From: Nitrospiria bacterium
GTDB lineage: Bacteria; Nitrospirota; Nitrospiria; Nitrospirales; UBA8639
Direction: 5' to 3'
NCBI GenBank assembly: GCA_030430725.1
Contig: JAUIKP010000144.1
Coordinates: 1 to 7,595, forward strand
Length of the DNA stretch: 7,595 nucleotides
Of this stretch, positions 1-5,999 are shown piece by piece; position 1 is the stretch's first letter, and the number at the start of each line of letters is the position of its first letter. The translations under genes and the position numbers were made by a program. The notes under the pieces are model-generated. The model was not told the origin of the DNA. It ran no database searches and saw only the letters and a program-made list of their open reading frames with translations.

Positions 1-43
1 GGGTATCCGTTAAAGACAGTGGGTCCAGAATGGCCGAAATCCA

Positions 44-383
44 TCACCGATAATCAAAATTCAGTGGCAACTCATTGGAGATTTTGCATAGAACACGTCC
101 GCGCTGTCGCAAGTGGGACCTCTCCCGTTGGACCCTCACGGAGGGTGTGTATGCAGTACTTCATACATTCATCCATCATTTCAGCCAAACCACCAAATTT
201 TCCAATATCCAGATACACCGATCCCCGAACATCTTCGCAGTATTTATGAGACACCAGGATGACCTCGCTCTGGATCACTCCCGGATCCGCCATCAAAAAC
301 CGTCCGAATTCAATCATCTACTTAAGGGGCATGGCACCGAATGATTGTTGTAAAGCCTGTTGAATGGTTTGAGGGTAGGGCGA
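44..383 (-). pseudogene. Decayed type III PLP-dependent ornithine decarboxylase, C-terminal part
   Basis: This is the remnant of a fold-type III, PLP-dependent ornithine/diaminopimelate-type decarboxylase, the family that makes putrescine from ornithine in the cytoplasm. Read on the minus strand, 383-321 gives SPYPQTIQQALQQSFGAMP, which fits the helix before the phosphate-binding EPGR motif. An in-frame TAG (320-318) follows. The same frame then gives MIEFGRFL, DPGVIQSEV, YLDIGKFGGLAE and REGPTGE down to about 121, all family hallmarks, although EPGR has become EFGR. From 120 a different frame gives GPTCDSADVFYAKSPM, the conserved block with the catalytic cysteine. A third frame from 73 gives ELPLNFDYR, which fits the next stretch of the family. 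The stop plus one clear and one probable frameshift make this non-functional. The usual residues between GPTGE and GPTC are missing, consistent with a deletion of about 13 nt. I cannot recognise the N-terminal half in 384-600, and the 3' end may run off the window. The family assignment is from remembered motifs. Confidence 0.82.
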
Positions 384-600
384 AAATGGCAGAAGGGTCG
401 TTTCGCAGATAGCCTCCGTCTTTTCAGGAAAAATATGTTCGAACCTTCCCATATACCCTCTCTGTGGTCTTAAAAAATTAATAAGAAATACGAGCCTGCC
501 CCCTAAAGTCCGTAGACGCGATAGTATAGGAAAATAGTTTAACAGGGCTTCATGTCCCCAAAACTCCCCGAGGCAAGGCCGCACCTGCCCAATGCCAAAA

Positions 601-1398
601 TTACGGCACGATGCATGGCACAACTCCTTTTATATTCGTCCCATTCAAATGAACATTTCGCAATCGCGCTTTTGCCAGACATTTCCACTTATCATTTGAA
701 TCCTTTCGACCTTCGAGCCGAATACGATAGTGGTGGTCTTCCTTCAAATCAGGAATGACATAAAAATTGTTTTCAAATTTTCGAATTTTTTGGTTCACGT
801 CACACGCGTTGGTAAAAGTGTCACCCCAATCTTTCCAGCAGATTTTCCATTTATCATACTTATCCGGCTGCACACTCCAGGTCACTTTGATGTTGCAAGT
901 GCCCTTGTCAAAATCACAGGAATGTCCACCCTCAAATCCGTCGGGACCTGTAGTCAGCCAAACTGACCCCCCAATGCCTTTTTCATCATGGGAAGGCTCG
1001 TAGGGCTCGCTTTCACTCTCCTGCTGTGGAAGGCCGGCAGGACAATCCGGGTCGGCGGAACAAGCATTCAAGTTACAGTAGCCATCTGCCCCACAAGGCG
1101 GCGGCCCATCAACAGAATCAAGCGCCACAAGCCGTATCGGAACATCACTCCGACGATCTATTCGTGAAAATTTGCGTGGGGTGGAAGACAGTCGCCACTG
1201 ACCCCTTCCATTATTCAAGGACAAAAAAACCTTGGCGTCCTGATGCTTATCTTCTTCCACCAATACTCCCGATTGATCGAAATCCTGAATCGGCATTCCC
1301 TGATTACGATCAGACTGGCCATACACACCAAGTGGAACGCAGACCACTGCAACCCATACACCGATGGTATGAGTTCGACGTCTTGCATGTTTCATCAT
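601..1398 (-). CDS. Secreted cysteine-rich protein with possible Fn3-like C-terminal domain (hypothetical)
   Basis: The gene encodes a 265-residue exported protein that I do not recognise as a named family. The N-terminus has a basic stretch (KHARRR), a hydrophobic core (IGVWVAVVCVPLGV, about residues 12-25) and likely signal peptidase I cleavage near VYG/QS. The cysteine in the core is preceded by AVV, not a lipobox. The mature part has ten cysteines (102, 108, 113, 119, 161, 168, 187, 199, 240, 262), an even number that would suit five disulfides in the periplasm or outside the cell. The first four form C-x5-C-x4-C-x5-C around CNLNACSADPDCP, a small knot-like module seen in various secreted bacterial proteins. 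An acidic linker (ESESEPYEPSHDE) follows. Residues from about 168 to 230 (KVTW, YDKWKICWK, FYVIPDL, YRIRLEG) have the strand pattern of a fibronectin type III or similar beta-sandwich domain; this is inference. Three ATG codons lie in tandem (1401, 1398, 1395). The Shine-Dalgarno spacing favours the second or third. No partner gene is adjacent. Confidence 0.72.
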   Translation of the reverse strand: MMKHARRRTHTIGVWVAVVCVPLGVYGQSDRNQGMPIQDFDQSGVLVEEDKHQDAKVFLSLNNGRGQWRLSSTPRKFSRIDRRSDVPIRLVALDSVDGPPPCGADGYCNLNACSADPDCPAGLPQQESESEPYEPSHDEKGIGGSVWLTTGPDGFEGGHSCDFDKGTCNIKVTWSVQPDKYDKWKICWKDWGDTFTNACDVNQKIRKFENNFYVIPDLKEDHHYRIRLEGRKDSNDKWKCLAKARLRNVHLNGTNIKGVVPCIVP

Positions 1399-1404
1399 CA
1401 TGGA

Positions 1405-1410
1405 CCTCCT
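1405..1410 (-). promoter_or_regulatory. Strong Shine-Dalgarno site of the secreted cysteine-rich protein gene
   Basis: The minus strand reads AGGAGG here, a full match to the anti-16S consensus. It lies 3, 6 and 9 nt before three tandem ATG codons (1401, 1398, 1395). Normal spacing of 5-9 nt favours the ATG at 1398 or 1395 over the first one. I found no convincing sigma-70 promoter in 1411-1500. Confidence 0.75.
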
Positions 1411-1500
1411 GGTGAAATTTTTCCTGACTGACCTCTTTCTTCATTACAGAACATCGTGAAGGGAAAGCATGAGGATCTTACTCTGAGTTTCCTCACGGCC

Positions 1501-1743
1501 TTACTCGTAGAAATATCCAAAATAAATCATCTGGTCCAATTCATTGGCCAGATAAATGTTATGCCGCATCATCCATGGTGCAGGATTCCAAAGGGTGTCT
1601 GGATGATATGGGGTTCCCGGATCACCCCACGCACCGTTTTCTGTCGGCAACTGTGAGATTTGGTCATAGTCAAGGATATTGTCATACGCCACTGCAGTAA
1701 TCCCGGGAGTTGTAAGGCTATGCTTCATTTTTGTCCGTGCCAT
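1501..1743 (-). CDS. Doubtful 80-codon ORF, unknown function
   Basis: This short open frame encodes 80 residues with an aromatic-rich, acidic, protein-like C-terminal half (YDNILDYDQISQLP, PTENGAWGDPGTPYHPDTLW, LDQMIYFGYFYE). It has no signal peptide, membrane segment or motif that I can name. There is no good Shine-Dalgarno site before the ATG at 1743 or the second ATG at 1728, and the open frame continues upstream without a stop to about 1798. It may therefore be the 3' end of a gene whose front is lost rather than an intact small gene. It lies between hyuB and the secreted-protein gene, with wide gaps on both sides. The composition looks more like a real protein than a random frame, but a chance ORF cannot be excluded. 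Confidence 0.3.
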   Translation of the reverse strand: MARTKMKHSLTTPGITAVAYDNILDYDQISQLPTENGAWGDPGTPYHPDTLWNPAPWMMRHNIYLANELDQMIYFGYFYE

Positions 1744-2047
1744 TGTAGAGTAACAGCAAAAGCCATTCCGGAGGCTGAGGACTATCGGGCGAATGCTCTA
1801 ACTCCTTAAAACTATTGTTCTGTGAAGACAAAAGAACGGTGAGAAGAATTTTCAAGGAAAAGAATGGGGAGGATTCGGGTAGCCCCTTAGATACGATTTG
1901 TATCTATCCTGATACAAATTTGTTGCTGGGTCCCAGGAGGGATTTTGTTTAGGAGAATGAAGCAGGAAAACCCAGGCTCATACATGAGTTTTCTACTTTA
2001 AAACTTTCCATAATTGTAGAGCCTCTCTTCCCCAACTTGCCGAGATT
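1744..2047. other. Intergenic stretch downstream of hyuB without a recognisable gene
   Basis: I see no supported coding region in these 304 bases. The only clear structure is the palindrome cluster at 1888-1919. A short inverted repeat, CTCAT-AC-ATGAG, lies at about 1979-1990, but its 2-nt loop and the lack of a following T-run on the minus strand argue against a terminator. No clear rho-independent terminator for hyuAB was found. Confidence 0.5.
1888..1919. repeat. Two overlapping perfect palindromes, operator-like
   Basis: Two perfect inverted repeats share an arm. The first is TAGATAC (1888-1894), a 5-nt spacer GATTT, and GTATCTA (1900-1906). The second is ATTTGTATC (1896-1904), a 6-nt spacer TATCCT, and GATACAAAT (1911-1919). 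The element GATAC or its complement GTATC therefore occurs three times in 32 bp. AT-rich interrupted palindromes of this size are typical of dimeric repressor sites such as those of the GntR, TetR or LysR families. The two folds are mutually exclusive in RNA, so a switch or degraded terminator is another possibility. No regulator gene and no clear promoter is adjacent, so the role is inferred only from symmetry. Confidence 0.5.
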
Positions 2048-3616
2048 CTATTTAATTCCATATCCGCCACCCCCGGGAGTTTCGATGGTGAGTTCATCGC
2101 CCGCTTCAACGGGGAATGAACATTTTCCAGGAACGTCTTGTTCTTCTCCGTTTTGCTTCATGCGGTTGTGGCCCGGTTGTCCTGGTGCGCCTCCTTCCAA
2201 TCCATAGGGTCTGGTAACCCGTCGGTCGGACAACAGCGTCACCTCGGCAGACTGAAGAAATTCATACGTCCGCACGATCCCCTCTCCCCCTTGATACCGA
2301 CCGTTTCCTCCGGATTTTTGCCGCAAGGCATAACGCGCAATTCGAAACGGATAGGCATATTCAACCGCTTCGACCGGCGTGTTCAAGGTATTGGTCATAT
2401 GCGAGTGGCGTCCACTCGCCCCGTTGGATTGAGGACCTGCGCCTATACCACCGCCGATGGTTTCGTAATAGGCAAAGGGCCGGTTGTGTCGTTGATCCCA
2501 TCCACCGATGGTGAGATTATTCATCGTGCCCTGACTGGCAGCCGGAATGCGATCAGGACAGGCTTGCGCCAGGGCTCCCAGTAGAACATCCACGATGCGC
2601 TGAGAGGTTTCAACATTTCCGGCCGCCACTGCTGCAGGACGTCTTGCGTTGACCAATGTGCCTTCCGGTGCGATGATCTGAATCGGTCGCAAGCATCCGC
2701 TATTGGCAGGGATATCCAACCCAAGCACACATCGGAACACATAGGCTACTGCGGACAACGTGACCGGATAGACCGCGTTAATGCTGCCGGGACGCTGCGT
2801 ATCGGTTTCAGAAAAATCCACCGTGACCTGTTCATCTTCAATCATGATGGCCACACGAATGACGGCAGGTTTCCCGGTGAATCCATCGTTATCCAGGGCA
2901 TCTTCAAAACAGTAGCAGCCATTGGGTAACGTGCTGATTAACTGGCGCGTCATGCGTTCGCTGTAACGAAGCAGGGCATCCATTTCAGCGAGCAGCGGTT
3001 GCACGCCAAATCGTTCAGCCATCGCTCGCATCCGTTCACCTCCAATCTGATTCGCGGCCAATTGCGCCTGGAGATCCCCCATGCGTTCCTCCGGAGTACG
3101 GACATTCGCCAATAACATCCGCCAGATGTCATCATTTTTTTGATCGCTCATCATGAGCTTGACCGGAGGAATGATGAGTCCTTCCTGAAAAATTTCCTGT
3201 GACAACGGCATCGACCCCGCCGACATTCCCCCCATGTCGGCATGGTGCGCGCGATTGGCGACCACCCCTAAGAGAATGGGAGAAGCCATACCTTCCACAA
3301 AAACGGGCGACACCACGGTAAGATCGGGAAGATGTGTGCCCCCGCGATAGGGGTCATTCACCATGGCCACATCGCCAGGCGCCAACATCAAGGACTCAAG
3401 GCAGGCTTGCACCGACAAGGGCATGGCTCCAAGATGAACCGGGATATGCGCCGCTTGCGCGACCAGATTTCCGGATGCATCAAACACCGCACAGGAAAAA
3501 TCACAGCGTTCTTTGATGTTGGGCGAAAAGGCGGCCCTCTGCAGGCGAGCGCCCATTTCCTCGGCCACGGACACCAACCGGTGTTTCATCATTTCAGTGC
3601 GAATAGGATCATCCAT
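2048..3616 (-). CDS. hyuB: Hydantoinase/5-oxoprolinase family subunit B (HyuB-type)
   Basis: This is the B subunit of the ATP-dependent hydantoinase/5-oxoprolinase family (Hydantoinase_B domain). It is a cytoplasmic partner of HyuA, and together they hydrolyse cyclic amides such as 5-oxoproline or hydantoins at the cost of ATP. The protein has 522 residues, the usual full length, and the domain fills it. Visible family blocks are FSPNIKERCDFSCAVFD (30-46), DPYRGGTHLPDLTVVSPVF (88-106), NRAHHADMGGMSAGSMP (121-137, with likely metal-binding His/Asp), GTMNNLTIGG (363-372), YETIGGGIGAGP (384-395), SHMTNTLNTPVEAVEYAYP (405-423), SDRR, PYGLEGG, and a C-terminal glycine-rich TPGGGGYG (513-520). The start at 3616 was chosen because MDDPIRTEMMKHRL is the typical N-terminus, GGAG lies 6 nt upstream, and it overlaps the end of hyuA by 8 bp. 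An in-frame ATG at 3724 would add 36 residues lying inside hyuA and is unlikely. No truncation or missing block is seen. The exact substrate cannot be read from the sequence. Confidence 0.93.
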   Translation of the reverse strand: MDDPIRTEMMKHRLVSVAEEMGARLQRAAFSPNIKERCDFSCAVFDASGNLVAQAAHIPVHLGAMPLSVQACLESLMLAPGDVAMVNDPYRGGTHLPDLTVVSPVFVEGMASPILLGVVANRAHHADMGGMSAGSMPLSQEIFQEGLIIPPVKLMMSDQKNDDIWRMLLANVRTPEERMGDLQAQLAANQIGGERMRAMAERFGVQPLLAEMDALLRYSERMTRQLISTLPNGCYCFEDALDNDGFTGKPAVIRVAIMIEDEQVTVDFSETDTQRPGSINAVYPVTLSAVAYVFRCVLGLDIPANSGCLRPIQIIAPEGTLVNARRPAAVAAGNVETSQRIVDVLLGALAQACPDRIPAASQGTMNNLTIGGWDQRHNRPFAYYETIGGGIGAGPQSNGASGRHSHMTNTLNTPVEAVEYAYPFRIARYALRQKSGGNGRYQGGEGIVRTYEFLQSAEVTLLSDRRVTRPYGLEGGAPGQPGHNRMKQNGEEQDVPGKCSFPVEAGDELTIETPGGGGYGIK

Positions 3617-5618
3617 CGGTGACTCCAACCTGTATGAGAATATTCGAATACGTATCAACCTCGGCGTGATCCGTGGGTCCAAGATAGATGGTGGTATCAT
3701 CCAGAACCAAAATAGCGGGGCCATTTACTTCATGTCCCGGACGCAAGCGGGCTCCCCAATAATGCGGGACCGGTTGTATCCCTTGGGGCAAGACCACTGG
3801 ACGATCTTCCCATTGAGCTGCAGTCGGATCGGCTGACCCTAGCGGCCTGGTGGGAATGGTGGGCGGCGTCACATGGCCGACTGCCCGTACTCGCACATTC
3901 ACGATTTCGATTGGAGTCTCCGGCTGACTATAGCCATAGCGCGCATGATGAATCCGATGGAATTCCTCGCAGAACATTGAAGTCAGCGGCACCGCTAAGT
4001 CGAAGGATTGACCAACATAACGGACATCGACCGTTCGAGAGAGAACCCATAGGTCAGGATCCACCCCTTCCCGCTGTAAATCCTGTTCAATAATCTCGAA
4101 CGGCGTGTTTCCCGGCAGCATCACCGTCTGGACATAATCCAATTGCACCTCTGCAGCCAACATGCCCAGCGCAGAGAGCGTGGCGGCCATGGGCGACACC
4201 AACACATGCGGAATACCCAGTGCTCTGGCCAGATCGCAAGCATGTAATCCGCCGGCCCCACCGAATGCCACCAGAACAGTTTCCCTCGGATCTTCTCCCC
4301 GCTCCACCGAAATGACTCGCAATGCACGCTCCATATGCACATTGGCAATTTGGATCATACCCAAGGCCAAGGTCTGCCGGACATCCAAGCCGGAACGAGG
4401 GGCCAACACCATCTGCCGACTGACTTCATCGAACGCCTGTTGCGCCGCCTCGACGTTCAATCTCATCCGGCCACCTAAAAACCCGTCGATCGGCAAACGA
4501 CCCAAAACCACATGAGCGTCCGTGACCGTCGGGATGATCCCCCCCCGCCCGTAACACACCGGACCCGGTTGAGCTCCGGCACTTTGAGGTCCCACACGGA
4601 GGTTGCCGCCCGCATCGACGGTAGCCAGAGAACCACCTCCGGCCCCAACCGTATGCATATCGATGACAGGCACGCGAATGGGATTCCCCCCCACTGTGGC
4701 TTCGGTCGTGACATGAATCGCCTCATGAACCAATGCCACGTCAGTGGAGGTCCCGCCCATATCATACGTCAGAATACGGGTGAAGCCCGCCAATCCTGCC
4801 AGGTATCGCGCCCCTACCACACCTCCAGCCGGACCAGACAGAATAGAACGGACGCCATGTCCTCGCGCTTGCGCGACCGAAATACGCCCCCCGTTCGATT
4901 GCACAATATGAAACTCAGTCGGTTTCATCTCCCGTTCTAACCGGCCCAAATAGGTATCAAGAACGGGGGATACATAGGCGTTCACCACCGTCGTACTGGT
5001 TCGTTCATATTCCCGAAATTCCGGCAGGATCTCGGAGGAGCCCGTGACGAAGAATCCTTCGTCACGCAACCGCTTGGTCAGCCATTGCTCATGAGTAGGA
5101 TTCACAAAGGAAAACAGCAACGACACGGCCACCGACTGAATCCCGTCATTCCGTAACATTTCAAGGATTGGGGGCAGACCCTGATCCTGAAGAGGCGTCA
5201 GGATGTTCCCTTTACAATCCACCCGTTCCGAGATTTCAAATGACCATTCACGCGGAACCAGAGGCGGGGAAATGACAGGAAACAGATCGTACAACTCAGG
5301 ACGATTTTGCCGTCCAATGTGCAACACATCGCGAAAACCTTTTGTCGTGATGAGAGCCGTCCTTGCCCCTTTGCGCTCAAGAATGGCATTGGTGGCGACG
5401 GTGGAACCATGCACAACATGACGACCAGGATGGTGAGGAAGTTGGGCTAACCCTTGCAGGACGGCTTCCGCAGGGTCGGCCGGAGTCGAAAGAATTTTAA
5501 ATCGCTGGAGAGATTGATCCGAGGAGGAATAGATGACAAAGTCGGTAAAGGTCCCCCCGATATCTATCCCCACCCATACATTTTGACTGGATTGCCCGGA
5601 AGTCGACATCACACACAT
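3609..5618 (-). CDS. hyuA: Hydantoinase/5-oxoprolinase family subunit A (HyuA-type)
   Basis: This is the A subunit, carrying the actin-like ATP-binding part of the hydantoinase/5-oxoprolinase enzymes. It is cytoplasmic and acts with HyuB. Its 669 residues match the family length. The order is an N-terminal domain (about 15-195) with DIGGTFTD (19-26, phosphate loop) and GSTVATNAILER (71-82), then the hydantoinase A core with ERTSTTVVNAYVSP (205-218), SNGG (241-244), SGPAGGVVGA (261-270), DMGGTSTDV (286-294), TVGAGGGS (323-330), PTVTDA (363-368) and FGGAGGLHACDLA (452-464). The C-terminal part has DVRYVGQSFDLAVPL (531-545) and GPAI (633-636). All expected motifs are intact. The ATG at 5618 has only a weak purine-rich leader (GAAGAAGA), and an ATG at 5609 is a possible alternative. 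The gene overlaps hyuB by 8 bp, so translation is probably coupled. A 166-bp inverted-repeat element begins 11 bp upstream of the start and makes up the proximal leader. Relatives in the same superfamily include acetone and acetophenone carboxylase subunits, but no extra subunit genes are present here. Confidence 0.94.
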   Translation of the reverse strand: MCVMSTSGQSSQNVWVGIDIGGTFTDFVIYSSSDQSLQRFKILSTPADPAEAVLQGLAQLPHHPGRHVVHGSTVATNAILERKGARTALITTKGFRDVLHIGRQNRPELYDLFPVISPPLVPREWSFEISERVDCKGNILTPLQDQGLPPILEMLRNDGIQSVAVSLLFSFVNPTHEQWLTKRLRDEGFFVTGSSEILPEFREYERTSTTVVNAYVSPVLDTYLGRLEREMKPTEFHIVQSNGGRISVAQARGHGVRSILSGPAGGVVGARYLAGLAGFTRILTYDMGGTSTDVALVHEAIHVTTEATVGGNPIRVPVIDMHTVGAGGGSLATVDAGGNLRVGPQSAGAQPGPVCYGRGGIIPTVTDAHVVLGRLPIDGFLGGRMRLNVEAAQQAFDEVSRQMVLAPRSGLDVRQTLALGMIQIANVHMERALRVISVERGEDPRETVLVAFGGAGGLHACDLARALGIPHVLVSPMAATLSALGMLAAEVQLDYVQTVMLPGNTPFEIIEQDLQREGVDPDLWVLSRTVDVRYVGQSFDLAVPLTSMFCEEFHRIHHARYGYSQPETPIEIVNVRVRAVGHVTPPTIPTRPLGSADPTAAQWEDRPVVLPQGIQPVPHYWGARLRPGHEVNGPAILVLDDTTIYLGPTDHAEVDTYSNILIQVGVTDG
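3623..3626 (-). promoter_or_regulatory. Shine-Dalgarno site of hyuB inside the end of hyuA
   Basis: The minus strand reads GGAG six nucleotides before the ATG at 3616, within the last codons of hyuA. The start and stop overlap as ATGGATGA, in which ATG opens hyuB and TGA closes hyuA. This layout supports the 3616 start and translational coupling in equal amounts, as expected for subunits of one complex. Confidence 0.7.
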
Positions 5619-5629
5619 TCTTCTTCAGG

Positions 5630-5795
5630 GGAGTGTTGAAAACAAATGGGCCACCTTTCAGGATGGGACGGCAATCCGTTCTCGCCGCCTGGCCGTGCTC
5701 ACGTACTCCTCCGTACGCTCCGGTCGCCCAAGCGGCTGCGGCCTTCCCCTCGACATGACTCAGGGCAGGACTGGACGAGCCTTTTTGAACACTCC
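5630..5795. repeat. 166-bp hairpin element with imperfect terminal inverted repeats (MITE/REP-like candidate)
   Basis: The ends are GGAGTGTTGAAAA (5630-5642) and TTTTGAACACTCC (5783-5795), inverted copies matching at 12 of 13 positions. Inside lies a nested hairpin. GCCGCCTGG (5684-5692) faces CCAAGCGGC (5728-5736), followed by CCG (5693-5695) with CGG (5721-5723), and CGTAC (5702-5706) with GTACG (5713-5717) around a 6-nt loop TCCTCC. A smaller hairpin, ACGG-CAAT-CCGT, is at 5668-5679. The element has no ORF of substance and no clear target-site duplication. Terminal inverted repeats plus a GC-rich stem in a noncoding setting suggest a small non-autonomous mobile or dispersed repeat. Whether other copies exist cannot be tested from this window. 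Confidence 0.55.
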
Positions 5796-5999
5796 ACGAT
5801 TTTTTCTGGTAATCCTTGGGTATTCATATGCTGGTGAAAAAGCAAAGTGTTTGAAATATTCAACAGACCATTCAAGGAATGGAAAGAGAGCATACCGGAT
5901 TATGGGGAAAGTTTGAAGGCAGACATCGCATGGCATGATGGGAAGGGAGGGCAAAAGGGGCTGGTTCCGCTAGACATGCATTCCAACCAACACCCTTTT
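5796..5999. other. Intergenic stretch between the propeller gene and the hairpin element
   Basis: No gene is supported here. It should contain the hyuAB promoter if the operon is not read through from upstream. The minus strand has a CATAAT and a TATGCT hexamer near 5890-5910, but no good -35 partner at normal spacing, so I do not call a promoter. Small palindromes are present: CCATTC-AAG-GAATGG (5868-5882) and TTGAA-ATA-TTCAA (5851-5863). There is no clear rho-independent terminator just after the propeller gene; the A-run after its stop (minus strand) is not preceded by a stem. Confidence 0.4.

Noticed and set aside
1323..1398. Lipoprotein signal in the secreted cysteine-rich protein
   Set aside because: The cysteine in the hydrophobic core is preceded by A-V-V, which lacks the small residue required before a lipobox cysteine.
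1026..1415. Plus-strand open frame of 129 codons opposite the secreted-protein gene
   Set aside because: The minus-strand gene has a signal peptide, patterned cysteines and a perfect Shine-Dalgarno site; the plus frame has none of these.
1470..1495. Inverted repeat TGAGGA / TCCTCA as a terminator
   Set aside because: The stem is only 6 bp with a 14-nt loop and no T-run follows on either strand.
1888..1919. Palindrome cluster as a CRISPR repeat
   Set aside because: There is no regular array of repeats and spacers; only one overlapping palindrome set is present.
1979..1990. CTCAT-AC-ATGAG as the hyuAB terminator
   Set aside because: A 2-nt loop cannot form a proper hairpin and there is no T-run after it on the minus strand. 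On the plus strand TTTT follows, but no gene ends there.
2138..2584. Plus-strand open frame of 148 codons opposite hyuB
   Set aside because: It is antisense to a well-supported gene, has no recognisable motif, and is explained by the codon composition of hyuB.
3617..3724. Longer hyuB start at the in-frame ATG 3724
   Set aside because: The extra 36 residues lie wholly inside hyuA, are not family-like, and have no ribosome site. The start at 3616 has GGAG and the classic stop/start overlap.
4512..4940. Plus-strand open frame of 142 codons opposite hyuA
   Set aside because: It is antisense to strongly conserved hyuA motifs and has an Arg/His/Pro-rich composition typical of a shadow frame.
5646..5916. 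Small ORFs on both strands inside the hairpin element and beyond
   Set aside because: They follow the GC-rich inverted-repeat sequence, have no ribosome sites and no protein-like composition.
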